From: an uncultured Spirochaetales bacterium
Lineage (GTDB): Bacteria; Spirochaetota; Spirochaetia; Sphaerochaetales; Sphaerochaetaceae
Length of the DNA: 35,060 bases
Reading direction: 5' to 3'
NCBI GenBank assembly: GCA_944390025.1
Contig: CALXOK010000022.1
Span: 1 to 35,060 of the forward strand
The notes under the pieces were generated by a model that saw only the letters and a list, made by a program, of their open reading frames with translations, had not been told where the DNA came from and searched no databases. Positions within the stretch are counted from its first letter, which is position 1, and each line of letters starts with the position of its first letter. Positions 7,699 to 16,534 of the stretch are shown here, in pieces. A program made the translations under genes and the position numbers.

Positions 7699-9525
7699 GT
7701 GCGCTTTGTCCTCGGTTTCTACACCCAGCTGTCACAGAATGCACCGGACCCTGTACCGCTCAGGGCCCTGACGTGCATTCTCAAGCCGCTGCTCACTTAT
7801 ATTCATAACAACCGGGACTGCAGGCTCTCAATTGCGCCAGGAAGTGCCATGATTAACTATCTTTCATGGCACTTTCCGGAAATAAACCTGCTTATTGCCT
7901 CGCTGGCGAAAAATGGTTCTCTGGAACCTGTCACCAGCTCCTATAACAATACAATCCTCTCCCTCATTCCCCACAAGGACCGCTCTGCCTCTGTAGACAA
8001 GACGACGACTCTTATCAGGAAGATTTACGGTGTCAGGGCCACAAGCCTGTGGTGCTACGGCCAGATCTGGGATGTCAGCGTCATCGCCATGATGAAGACA
8101 ATCGGACTGGAGAGGCTTGTAATCTCGTCTTACAACGCCCTCAGCCAGAAATCATCAGCTCTCACTTCCTGCTCGATGAATGAAATCGGAAGGAAGATTG
8201 ACGTCATCCAGGCCAGTGACAGGCTTTCACGTCTTGTGAGCTCATACGGCCAGAATGAAATCACCTTAGGCGAGCTCAAGTCCTCAATGTGTGAATATAT
8301 CGCGTCATACAGTGGTGAAGAGCTTGTATGCATGGTCAATATAGACCAGCTGTGCCAGGGTGCCAGCTACAACAGGGAGGATGACGAGACACTGTACACT
8401 GTCTTCACCAGCATGTTCGAGACGGCAAGGGAGCGAGGCGCTTTCTTCTCCCTCCTTCGTGACATGAGCCCGTCTTCTGTAGGGTATCTTCCTTCCGGAT
8501 GGTACGGGCGTGATGCCTGTGCATCCGGACTGAACTCATTCAATGAGATGTTCTGCCGCAACGAATCCTACCGGTTCTATCTCGGCCGCTATATGGCTCT
8601 CTCCCAGCTTGTAGATGAGGCGAGAAAGGACAGGGTGCTGAGACGCAGGCTTCAGGAGAAGCTCTCCGCCCTTCCTTCCGGAAACCTCTTCCTGTGCGAC
8701 ACACATGCTTCCTGTCTGTCCCTTTGTGAGCACAGGCAGTATTATCGTACTCTTATAGAAGTCGAGAGCACTCTTCTTGAGAATGGCATGAAACTCACCC
8801 GTGCGGATATCGATGATGACGGTCAGGATGAGGAATTCTGCTATGGAAAGCTCGGCAGTGCGGTTTTCAGCCTGACTGGGGCATCCTGCTATGAATACTG
8901 CCTGAAGGAGCCGGCGGTCAACATTTTCGACACGGTTCCTTCCTGGATAAAGTCCTTTCCGGACCAGCTGCGCAGAAGAAGCTTCTGTGACAGCTACATC
9001 ATCAATGGAAGAAGCTATGACTTCTCCCGCTGTCCTTACACGCTTGAGAGTGTCAACAAGGCCCGTACGGACTTCTTCTTCTCCTACACTGAAGAGGATC
9101 TTCCGTTTGCTGTCTCAAAGCATTACAGGCTTACGAACCAGAACCTTTACATGTCTCACACAATCGTGAACAACAGCGATGAACTTCTGGAAGGCGAGTA
9201 CGTCACAACTGTCTGTTTCACTCTTCCCGGTGCATCCGCCTTTGCATATGATGCAAGAAAGGGTCCTCTTGTCGGGGCCTCCCTTTCTGACATCAAGACG
9301 GTGCGTTTCTATGACTCCTCACGCCGCATGCAGCTATCTTTCACCAGCAACGACTCCTTCTCCGTTGAGGAAGACAACCGCTATCAGAGCGAAGTGACCA
9401 CACTTGGCTCAGAGCAGTTTTATCTCTATACTGAAGTGAAGCTGCATTTCAGGCTGTCAGTTGCAGGCCGCAGCGCACAGAGTCTCAACATAGTCACAAG
9501 ACTGACCCGAGAGAAGGAGAAATAG
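7699..9525 (+). CDS. GH57-like protein with degenerate catalytic motifs (likely pseudoenzyme)
   Basis: A 608-residue protein with the layout of GH57 4-alpha-glucanotransferase/amylase proteins, including the DUF1925/DUF1926-like C-terminal parts (NIFDTVPSWIKSF near residue 411, HTIVNNSDE near 492). The family motifs can be located but have lost their key residues. The HNHQP-type motif is YTQLSQN (residues 8-14). The WLxERVWEP motif with the nucleophile Glu is WCYGQIWDV (near residue 118), with Gly in place of Glu. The DDGEKFG motif is NIDQLCQG. It is therefore probably not a hydrolase. GTG 7699 follows GAGGTGAG inside the rnfB end. The reading frame is intact over 1.8 kb, which argues for a retained function that I cannot name. 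Confidence 0.72.
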   Translation: MRFVLGFYTQLSQNAPDPVPLRALTCILKPLLTYIHNNRDCRLSIAPGSAMINYLSWHFPEINLLIASLAKNGSLEPVTSSYNNTILSLIPHKDRSASVDKTTTLIRKIYGVRATSLWCYGQIWDVSVIAMMKTIGLERLVISSYNALSQKSSALTSCSMNEIGRKIDVIQASDRLSRLVSSYGQNEITLGELKSSMCEYIASYSGEELVCMVNIDQLCQGASYNREDDETLYTVFTSMFETARERGAFFSLLRDMSPSSVGYLPSGWYGRDACASGLNSFNEMFCRNESYRFYLGRYMALSQLVDEARKDRVLRRRLQEKLSALPSGNLFLCDTHASCLSLCEHRQYYRTLIEVESTLLENGMKLTRADIDDDGQDEEFCYGKLGSAVFSLTGASCYEYCLKEPAVNIFDTVPSWIKSFPDQLRRRSFCDSYIINGRSYDFSRCPYTLESVNKARTDFFFSYTEEDLPFAVSKHYRLTNQNLYMSHTIVNNSDELLEGEYVTTVCFTLPGASAFAYDARKGPLVGASLSDIKTVRFYDSSRRMQLSFTSNDSFSVEEDNRYQSEVTTLGSEQFYLYTEVKLHFRLSVAGRSAQSLNIVTRLTREKEK

Positions 9526-10624
9526 ATGTTTTTACAGAACAGAGCACTTTTTGACACCATAAAAGAAGAAGCCTATAATGTTTGGAGGCGTCTTTGACTC
9601 CTCTGACACTCTCAGCCAGATAAAAGCTCTTGAGGAGAAGACTGCCGCCAGTGATTTCTGGAATGACAAGGACGAGGCGGAGAAGACTTTCGCCCAGCTC
9701 AACAGCCTCAAGGACAGCTACTTCCCGTGGCAGAAACTGATAAAGGAAATCGATGACACACAGGAACTGATGGACATGTACTCCAGTGAGGATGATGAAG
9801 CCCTCACTGCAGAGCTTGATGCCCAGATTCTCGCACTTGATGAGGAATTCAAGCCTCTTAAGCTCAAGACTCTTCTGGATGGCAAGTTCGACAAGAACGA
9901 CATGTTCCTCTCAATTCATGCCGGTGCCGGCGGAACGGAGGCCTGTGACTGGGCAAACATGCTTCTGAGGATGTATCTCAGATGGTGCGAGCGTCATGGG
10001 TTCAAGAGCGAGATTCTTGACCTTCTGGAAGATGAGGGGGGAATCAAGAGCGCGACTGTGAAAGTCAGCGGTGAATATGCCTTCGGTTATCTGAAAGGTG
10101 AAGCCGGCGTGCACCGTCTTGTCAGAATCTCCCCGTTTGATGCGAACAAGCGCCGTCATACATCCTTCACCTCTGTCTATGCTTCCCCTGTCATTGATGA
10201 TGACATTGAGATTGAGCTCAAGCCGGAGGATTACCGTCTGGATACATACCGCGCAGGCGGTGCCGGAGGCCAGCACGTCAACAAGACTGACTCCGCTGTC
10301 AGAATCACGCACTATGCGACGGGTATTGTCGTGCAGTGCCAGAATGAGCGCAGCCAGTTCATGAATAAGGAAGTGGCATTCAAGATGCTCCGTTCCCGCC
10401 TTTATGAGTACTACCAGAAGAAGCGGGAGGAAGAGCACCAGAAGAATGCAATCGCAAAGAAGGATATCGCCTGGGGAAGCCAGATCAGAAGCTATATCTT
10501 CCAGCCATACACCCTTGTCAAAGACCACAGGACCAATGTGGAAATCGGAAACATAAACGGTGTCATGGATGGTGCGATTGATCCATTTATAGAAGCTTAT
10601 CTCAACTGGGCCAAGGAGTCCTGA
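9526..10624 (+). CDS. prfB: Peptide chain release factor 2, made by programmed +1 frameshifting
   Basis: RF2 recognises UGA and UAA and triggers peptide release. Translation starts at ATG 9526 (Shine-Dalgarno AAGGAG, one base past the preceding stop), reads 23 codons to CTT, meets an in-frame TGA at 9595-9597, and shifts +1 onto GAC at 9596. The joined product is 365 residues, the same length as E. coli RF2, and continues DSSDTLSQIKALEE. Hallmarks are the stop-codon-recognition tripeptide SPF (in RISPFDANKRRH) and the GGQ loop (in GGAGGQHVNKTDSAVR). A secondary ATG at 9578 in the second frame would give a shorter protein lacking the N-terminus. The stop overlaps the next start (TGATG). Confidence 0.95.
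9584..9598 (+). promoter_or_regulatory. prfB autoregulatory +1 frameshift signal
   Basis: GGAGG (9584-9588), CGT, then CTT TGA C (9592-9598). This is the conserved RF2 arrangement: an internal Shine-Dalgarno-like element 3 bases upstream of a slippery CUU, an in-frame UGA and a following C. When RF2 is scarce, termination at UGA is slow and the ribosome slips +1, so RF2 controls its own synthesis. Confidence 0.95.
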
Positions 10625-11841
10625 TGCGCAGGGCTTTGCTGCTTGTGACCTTCATGCTTTCAGCGCTGGGGCTTTGTGCCTCAACGCTGCAGGTAGGCCT
10701 TGTGGCATCGCCGGACGTCTCATCTTTTGCCACTTCAGTGCTTGAGACATTTTTCTTAATAATGCCCCCTAACGGGCGAATTGAGCGTATCAACAGGGCC
10801 CGCTGTGAGCGTGAGGCCATTACAGAGCAGGAAAAGCAGATACATTCTGCACTTGCTTCAGAGCGTGAGATTACACTGGATGATGACTTCCGGTATGTTC
10901 CTTATTATGAGAGCGAGGAAGTATTCTCAATCATTCCAGTTGAGGCTGATGAAAGGTTTATAAGCACGCCTGACGAAACAATGCTTTCCTACCATTCACT
11001 CAGCAAGGGGCTCGATTTCATCTTCATTTTCTCATCTTCCTCTGACAGCACACTTGCACAGCTTGATGTCTCCATCTTTCTTGACGGCTCCGTGATTGAG
11101 CTCTTTTCAACTCTTTACATACCTGAAGAGAAAGATGAGATCCTGGGCCGGCTCATAGCAGAACTTGTCTATTATTTTGACCCCTCCCTGATTCTTCTTG
11201 ACCTGAGAGCATTCCCCGGAGCCTCATTCTACTGCGATAACATGGAAGATCCTCTTGTCACTTCACAAGGATACGCGCTTGTGGAAAGTGAGGCCGAACG
11301 CATTCATGTTCTCAAAGATTATTACGAGCCGCTGACCATCAGTCTTGATGCACAGGGCGAACGTATGGTTGTCCTTGAAGGAGACCTGGTGGAAGCCGAG
11401 ACCGGTCATGTCGTCCTTTCGGCCTTTCCTTACAATGCCCAGGCAAGTCTTTTCGGTGTTGATGTAAGGCTTCCTCTGGCGACTGATTTCGACAACGGGA
11501 CTGTTCTCCTCTCGATAGCCCAGGACGGGTTCAAGACAGAGAACCTTCAGCTCACGCGTTCATCCGGCGGCTTCAGGTCCGTTGTCTTACGCCCTCAGTG
11601 GATGGCTGAAGACGGGCGCGTGAAAGAAGCCAAGGATGAGATGTACCGTTCGATGAGAAATTCAATCCTCTCGTTCGGACTTTATGTCATCTTCTCATCA
11701 ATCAGCAGTATTTATCCCGAGACATCGTCATGGAGCGACATCGCCGGCTTTGTAAGCGCTGGAATCAGCATAATCAATCTGATAGACTTCATTCATGACG
11801 GCTTTGCGTATTACGATACAGCAAAGCAGGTCTATCTTTGA
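10624..11841 (+). CDS. Exported protein of unknown function with C-terminal hydrophobic hairpin
   Basis: A 405-residue protein with a clear signal peptide (MRRALLLVTFMLSALGLCAS). I do not recognise the family. The body is acidic and beta-rich; residues about 235-320 (DAQGERMVVLEGDLVEAE... to LLSIAQDGFKTENLQL) read like a surface beta-sandwich, vaguely PEGA-like. Near the C-terminus two hydrophobic stretches (SILSFGLYVIFSSI and IAGFVSAGISIINLIDFI) may anchor it in a membrane. The start overlaps the prfB stop, and ftsY begins 13 bp after its stop, so it is co-transcribed with translation and membrane-targeting genes. An envelope role is inference. Confidence 0.75.
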   Translation: MRRALLLVTFMLSALGLCASTLQVGLVASPDVSSFATSVLETFFLIMPPNGRIERINRARCEREAITEQEKQIHSALASEREITLDDDFRYVPYYESEEVFSIIPVEADERFISTPDETMLSYHSLSKGLDFIFIFSSSSDSTLAQLDVSIFLDGSVIELFSTLYIPEEKDEILGRLIAELVYYFDPSLILLDLRAFPGASFYCDNMEDPLVTSQGYALVESEAERIHVLKDYYEPLTISLDAQGERMVVLEGDLVEAETGHVVLSAFPYNAQASLFGVDVRLPLATDFDNGTVLLSIAQDGFKTENLQLTRSSGGFRSVVLRPQWMAEDGRVKEAKDEMYRSMRNSILSFGLYVIFSSISSIYPETSSWSDIAGFVSAGISIINLIDFIHDGFAYYDTAKQVYL

Positions 11842-11854
11842 CAGGAGTTACATT

Positions 11855-12730
11855 ATGTTCAACAGGTTTGTGGAAAAGCTCAAGAACCTTTTCTCATCCA
11901 GAAAAATAGATGAAAGCTTTTTTGAGGATCTTGAAGACACCCTCATTGAAGGAGACCTCGGTGCCCGTCTCACTGACGAGCTGATCGAGGTTCTCAGGAA
12001 GGAAGCGAAAGCGGAAAGGGCGACCAGTGTCGAGGATTTGCAGAAGATAATGAAAGGCATTCTCTCGCAGTATGTCAAAACTGCCGATACTTCCCTTGTT
12101 CCAGGGGGTCTGAATGTTTTTCTTATCCTGGGTGTGAATGGTGTCGGCAAGACCACAAGCATCGCGAAGATGGCTAACTATTACACAAAGCAGGGCGATA
12201 AGGTCCTCCTTGCTGCTGCTGACACTTTCCGCGCTGCTGCTGTCGACCAGCTCGACATCCATGCAAGGCGTCTTGGAATGAGAATCGTCAAGCAGTCAAG
12301 CGGAAGCGACCCGGGAGCCGTTGTGTACGATGCTCTCACCTCCGCACTTGCCCAGGGGGATGATCTTGTTCTGGCAGACACAGCAGGAAGGATGCACAAT
12401 AAGGAGAATCTGATGAAAGAGCTCCAGAAAATCGACAAGATCATCGCAAACCGCGGAATCCCTGCTGAAAGATACAGAAAGTACCTTGTCATAGACGCCA
12501 CTACAGGCCAGAACGGACTGTCACAGGCAATGCTGTTCAACTCAGCTGTCCATCTTGACGGAGTCATCCTGACAAAGTATGACTCAGCTGCAAAAGGCGG
12601 GGCTCTGTGCCAGATCGGGCAGCAGCTTGGTCTGCCGATTGTATTCGTCGGAACCGGAGAGACGTACGACGACATTCATCCTTTCAACAAGGACGAGTTC
12701 CTTGATGCCCTTGTTGGCCTGGTGGAATGA
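11855..12730 (+). CDS. ftsY: Signal recognition particle receptor FtsY
   Basis: A 291-residue SRP-type GTPase that docks SRP-ribosome complexes at the inner membrane. It has an N domain (residues 1-80), then G motifs: GVNGVGKTT (about residue 93), DTAGRMHNKENLM (about 174), LTKYDSAAKGG (about 239) and the closing GTGETYDDIHPF. The long acidic A domain of enterobacterial FtsY is absent, as in many bacteria. ATG 11855 was chosen because AGGAG lies just upstream and MFNRFVEKLKNLF is the usual N-terminal amphipathic helix; the open frame extends 20 codons further into the upstream gene. The stop overlaps the next start. Confidence 0.96.
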   Translation: MFNRFVEKLKNLFSSRKIDESFFEDLEDTLIEGDLGARLTDELIEVLRKEAKAERATSVEDLQKIMKGILSQYVKTADTSLVPGGLNVFLILGVNGVGKTTSIAKMANYYTKQGDKVLLAAADTFRAAAVDQLDIHARRLGMRIVKQSSGSDPGAVVYDALTSALAQGDDLVLADTAGRMHNKENLMKELQKIDKIIANRGIPAERYRKYLVIDATTGQNGLSQAMLFNSAVHLDGVILTKYDSAAKGGALCQIGQQLGLPIVFVGTGETYDDIHPFNKDEFLDALVGLVE

Positions 12731-13605
12731 TGCACAGGGCTGCGGCTTTCTTCCTTGCTCTGTTTGCCTGCATGATGGTGTATGCTCAGGTGTACTCAAG
12801 CAATGTGCTCATGCAGAAGCTCTCAGTGCTGGATGAAGTGCCGCAGGAGGGCTGGTATATTGTCAGCGAAAACGGCGTTGAGACGCTGTTCAAAGGACAA
12901 GAGAAAGTAAAAACCGTTACAAGAACACAGGACAGCATCATCACAGAGGAGGATGGACTGAGAAGTGAGAAACACTTTTCTGACGGCCGTCTGGATTACG
13001 AAATCCTCAGTGATGGCACACGTGCTGACTATGAATACTCCGAAAACGGTATTCTTAAACAGATTATTTATTCAAGAGAAGGAGAGCCTGTCAGCCGGAC
13101 AGAGTACAGATTCACTTCTTCAGGCACTCTTGCCGCTGTCATTGACAAGGAAAAAGGTCAGACGAATTTCTATGATGATGGCAGAATCACATATAGAGAA
13201 GGGGATACGGTCCAGATCCGCGATAAGGTCCTTAATGCCGTCACTGACAGCAGGGATGATGAAGCTGAAAAACTGGATTCAGAAGACGGCTATGTCCTTA
13301 TAAGCCGGGATGAGAGCGGACGGATATTGAAAGAAGATCATTACTCTTTTGATGATGTAATCGTTGAAAGCATAAGATACACCTACAATCAGGATGGTGA
13401 AATCTCAGGCAGGACTGTCACGCGGTATGATGAGTCTGGAAGATGGAATACTGAGAATGAGTACTCTGCAGGACAGCTTGTGAACTTTTTTGTCAGGCAG
13501 GCTGACGGAACAGTTGAATGCACCAGATACAGGAACGGGAGTGAATACGCCCGTATCTTTTATGACCGTGAGTGCACCCGTGTGCTTTCTCTGGAGATGC
13601 TATGA
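12727..13605 (+). CDS. Exported protein with YD/MORN-like beta repeats
   Basis: A 292-residue protein with a signal peptide (MHRAAAFFLALFACMMVYAQ). Much of the mature part consists of loose repeats of about 20 residues built around Tyr, Asp and Gly: SDGRLDYEILSDG, YEYSENGILKQIIYS, YRFTSSGTLAAVID, YDDGRITYREGD, YTYNQDGEISGRTVT. This resembles antiparallel repeat proteins of the YwqK/MORN or RHS-YD kind. No catalytic motif is seen. ATG 12727 overlaps the ftsY stop; a second ATG at 12730 is equally possible. It overlaps the first Lol-type permease gene by 4 bp, so it may belong functionally with lipoprotein transport. That is inference from gene order. Confidence 0.75.
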   Translation: MMHRAAAFFLALFACMMVYAQVYSSNVLMQKLSVLDEVPQEGWYIVSENGVETLFKGQEKVKTVTRTQDSIITEEDGLRSEKHFSDGRLDYEILSDGTRADYEYSENGILKQIIYSREGEPVSRTEYRFTSSGTLAAVIDKEKGQTNFYDDGRITYREGDTVQIRDKVLNAVTDSRDDEAEKLDSEDGYVLISRDESGRILKEDHYSFDDVIVESIRYTYNQDGEISGRTVTRYDESGRWNTENEYSAGQLVNFFVRQADGTVECTRYRNGSEYARIFYDRECTRVLSLEML

Positions 13606-14705
13606 GACTGATGCTGGTACTTCGCTACATGTTCTCTCCTTCAAACAGGCACCGTGCGCGCACTGTGAGAATCATGGCAGGCCTTGCGCTGTCTACAATG
13701 ATTGTCATGGTGATTCTCTCGCTCATGGATTTCCTCCAGGCCGGTCAGCTTGACAGGGTCAGGGATATAAGGTCATTCCCTCTGACGGTGAGCGTCAGTG
13801 ACAAAGACGAGGCATACAGGCTTGCCAAAGAGCTTTCCTCTTCAGGCAGGACTTTTCTTTACAAGGAAGACAAGGGCCTCTTGGCCGCCGGCTCTGACTC
13901 TGCAGGCGTGAATATAAGATATGTGGATGAGGATTATGACGGCGGACTCTTCATGGCACCTTCATGTCCTGAAGAGGGAATCTGTCTTCCATTCCGCAAT
14001 TACGGCATGCTTCCCGGCGGAAGTGAGATAAAACTTTTCATTCTTGAGGAAGGCCAGTCTGTCAGGATGCGTCCGGTTGAGAAAACGTATCCTCTTGAAT
14101 GCTTCTATCAGAGCAGTCTTTCAGATTTCGATTCATCCTATGTGTTCCTTCCTTTGAGCAAGGCACCTTCCTCCCTTGAATGGATTGTCGCAATAAAGGA
14201 CCTGAGTGTGGATGAGGAACGTCTTGCTTCAGCTCTTGAAGCTGACGGGTATGATGTGACAATGTGGTACGAAAGCGAGAGCGTATTGTATTCCTCGCTT
14301 CAACTTGAGAAGGCAGTCATGTCACTCCTGCTTTCATGCCTTTTCCTGATATTCATCACTCAGAGCGTGCAGAGTGCAATGCTGCTTGCCGCCGCGAAGC
14401 AGAAAGAGTGCGTGATGCTCCATCTGACAGGAATGAGGAAAAAGGATGTTCTGGCAGTCTTCAGCATCACAGGGGCTCTGATCAGTCTTACCGCGCTTGC
14501 TGCCGGCCTGCTTCTTTCTCGTATCCTTTTGTCGCTTCTTCCCCATATGATGACAGTATTCAGGACAGCATCATTCCATCTGGATCTTTCTTACTTTGTC
14601 TTTATTGCTGTTGTCATGGCAGGAATATCTGCAATAAGTTATTACAGGGCTTTCTCCTCAAAGCTTGATGAGAAGCACGTCATGGAGGTTTTGCTGAAGC
14701 CATGA
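13602..14705 (+). CDS. ABC transporter permease, LolC/LolE (FtsX) type, first copy
   Basis: A 367-residue MacB/FtsX-like permease: one N-terminal membrane helix (about residues 26-46), a large extracytoplasmic domain, then three C-terminal helices beginning near residue 233 (VMSLLLSCLFLIFITQSVQ). KQKECVMLHLTGMRKKDVLAVF is the coupling segment between helices 2 and 3. ATG 13602 is taken because it overlaps the preceding stop (ATGA) and gives a basic N-terminus before the helix. It forms a permease-ATPase-permease cassette with the next two genes, the arrangement of the lipoprotein-releasing LolCDE system. Substrate assignment is by family and order only. Confidence 0.82.
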   Translation: MRLMLVLRYMFSPSNRHRARTVRIMAGLALSTMIVMVILSLMDFLQAGQLDRVRDIRSFPLTVSVSDKDEAYRLAKELSSSGRTFLYKEDKGLLAAGSDSAGVNIRYVDEDYDGGLFMAPSCPEEGICLPFRNYGMLPGGSEIKLFILEEGQSVRMRPVEKTYPLECFYQSSLSDFDSSYVFLPLSKAPSSLEWIVAIKDLSVDEERLASALEADGYDVTMWYESESVLYSSLQLEKAVMSLLLSCLFLIFITQSVQSAMLLAAAKQKECVMLHLTGMRKKDVLAVFSITGALISLTALAAGLLLSRILLSLLPHMMTVFRTASFHLDLSYFVFIAVVMAGISAISYYRAFSSKLDEKHVMEVLLKP

Positions 14706-15385
14706 ACACAGTGCTGAGACTTGAATCGGTATGCAAGAGCTTTCCCGTTGCAGACGGGGAACTTGAAATACTCAAGGATGTGAATCTGTCTCTCTCAAAG
14801 GGAGAGGGCGCCTCAATCGTCGGAAAAAGCGGAAGCGGAAAGAGCACTCTGCTGTACATTGCCGCACTGATAGAAAAACCCACCTCAGGGACTGTCTGGT
14901 ACTCTGACAGTGATGTCACTTCAGCCAGTGATTCCTCCCTTGCCGCTCTCAGGAAGGAGAAGATGGGCTTTGTCTTCCAGAACAGCCTTCTTCTTGATGA
15001 CTTCTCTGCCCTGGAGAATGTCATGATTCCGCTGATGAATACCGGTGTGAGGAAAAAGGATGCCCAGAAGAAGGCAACAGAGCTTCTTGACCGGCTTGGA
15101 CTTGCTGAAAGGCTTGACCACAGGCCGTTTGAGCTTTCCGGAGGAGAGCGGCAGAGGGTGGCAATCGCGCGAAGCGTGATCTGTGAGCCTGATATAATAT
15201 TTGCAGATGAGCCGACAGGCTCACTGGATGAGGAGAGCCAGATTCTGATTGAGAATCTTCTTCTCTCTCTTGTTCATGAAAAAGGCCTGGCACTTCTGCT
15301 TGTTACACATAATGAGGCATTTGCATCCCGTCTGGAGCATCGTTACATTCTCTCCCACAAGGAGCTTAGGGCCTATGAGGAATGA
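14702..15385 (+). CDS. lolD: ABC transporter ATPase, LolD type
   Basis: A 227-residue ATPase of the LolD/MacB/FtsE group, which powers release of lipoproteins from the inner membrane or related exports. Walker A GKSGSGKST is at residues 41-49, the Q-loop is in GFVFQNSLLLDDFSALENVM, the signature LSGGERQRVAIAR lies near 145, and Walker B with catalytic Glu is in IIFADEPTGSLDEES. The H-loop is in LLVTHNEAFA. Length is normal for the family. It overlaps both neighbouring permeases (4 bp upstream, 11 bp downstream), which supports one complex. Confidence 0.9.
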   Translation: MNTVLRLESVCKSFPVADGELEILKDVNLSLSKGEGASIVGKSGSGKSTLLYIAALIEKPTSGTVWYSDSDVTSASDSSLAALRKEKMGFVFQNSLLLDDFSALENVMIPLMNTGVRKKDAQKKATELLDRLGLAERLDHRPFELSGGERQRVAIARSVICEPDIIFADEPTGSLDEESQILIENLLLSLVHEKGLALLLVTHNEAFASRLEHRYILSHKELRAYEE

Positions 15386-16520
15386 AGCCCTCAGCCTTTA
15401 TATAAGCCGCAAGAGCGGGAAGGGACAGAGCAGAAGATGGAAGGTGCGAACCTTCCTGTCAACACTGCTTGTCTTCTTTATCAGCATGACACTGGCTTTT
15501 GCTCTTGTATTCGTTTTCTCGATGGGAGAAGGGCTGGACAGGCTGCTTCAGCTTCTTGGCTCCGGCTCGATGACAAGCAGCACTCCTGTCGAAAGCTTCA
15601 TCCTTCCAGAAGACAGCCGGATGAATCAGGTGCGCCAGAGCGCGGCGCTTGCACTTTCACAGAAAGGCAGTGAGCTTGTCAGCCTCAAAGGTGTTGATGA
15701 TGATTATTTCTTCCCAGAGAGGGCTGAGGCGATAAACCTCGTTATGAGTGAAGAAGAGTCAAACCTTCAGCCGGTCGTGCTTTCGTCCTATCTTGTGCAC
15801 AGTCTGGGCCTTGAGACAGGAGACAGGCTCACCGTGATGATTTACGATGAGTCCTACAGCCGGGTACGGCCTGTCATTCTGTTTGTCAGGGGCATTTACT
15901 CAACCGGATACAGGGAGTTTGACTCCAGTCTCATCTTCTCTACACTTGAAGTTGTCAGCGGAGGGGATGAAAGCTGGGAAGTCTATACGCCACATGATGT
16001 TGATGAGCTGGAACAGGAACTTGTAAGCCATGGTTACAAAATAAGGGACTACCGGCAGGAGCACAGGGCAGTGTACGAGAACATCAGCCTCTCTGTATCT
16101 CTTCTGAATGTTATAGTCGCCCTCATTGCCTTTCTTGCGGGCTTTCTCTCAATCAGCGTGTCGACGGAGTATCTTGAACGGGACAAGAAGGACATCGCAT
16201 ACATGCTTCTTTCCGGAACCAGCGTGCATGAGATGGTCTCCTGCTATACACGCATCACGATGAGGCGGCTTGCCATGGCACTCGCTGCCGGACTTGTCAC
16301 AGGACTATGTGCCGTGTCGCTTACAATACACATGCTGGGAACACTTGACGTATATCAGATACCTGCCTTGCAGAGTTATGTGACAAGCTTTTCTATCCGC
16401 ATTCCTTTCCTGATGCTTTTTGTCATAGCATCTGTACTGCTACTGAGTTCTTATATCTGCCTCAGGACAAGCCTCAGATACGGCATCAGCCGCTCTCTTT
16501 ACCGCTCTCTGGTTTCCTGA
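15375..16520 (+). CDS. ABC transporter permease, LolC/LolE (FtsX) type, second copy
   Basis: A 381-residue permease with the same topology as the first: N-terminal helix (about residues 28-52), a large periplasmic domain and three C-terminal helices (SLLNVIVALIAFLAGFLS, then MALAAGLVTGLCAVSL, then a last helix). The coupling segment is ERDKKDIAYMLLSGTSVHEMV. ATG 15375 in frame gives MRNEALSLYISRKS and overlaps lolD by 11 bp; ATG 15382 is out of frame. It completes the LolCDE-like cassette. The rnz promoter is embedded in its last codons. Confidence 0.85.
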   Translation: MRNEALSLYISRKSGKGQSRRWKVRTFLSTLLVFFISMTLAFALVFVFSMGEGLDRLLQLLGSGSMTSSTPVESFILPEDSRMNQVRQSAALALSQKGSELVSLKGVDDDYFFPERAEAINLVMSEEESNLQPVVLSSYLVHSLGLETGDRLTVMIYDESYSRVRPVILFVRGIYSTGYREFDSSLIFSTLEVVSGGDESWEVYTPHDVDELEQELVSHGYKIRDYRQEHRAVYENISLSVSLLNVIVALIAFLAGFLSISVSTEYLERDKKDIAYMLLSGTSVHEMVSCYTRITMRRLAMALAAGLVTGLCAVSLTIHMLGTLDVYQIPALQSYVTSFSIRIPFLMLFVIASVLLLSSYICLRTSLRYGISRSLYRSLVS

Positions 16521-16527
16521 TTATAAT
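16498..16527 (+). promoter_or_regulatory. rnz promoter giving a leaderless start
   Basis: -35 TTTACC (16498-16503), 18-bp spacer, perfect -10 TATAAT (16522-16527), then 7 bases before the GTG start at 16535. The promoter lies across the end of the upstream permease gene. The predicted transcript would begin at or one base before the GTG. Confidence 0.7.
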
Positions 16528-16534
16528 TCAGGTC

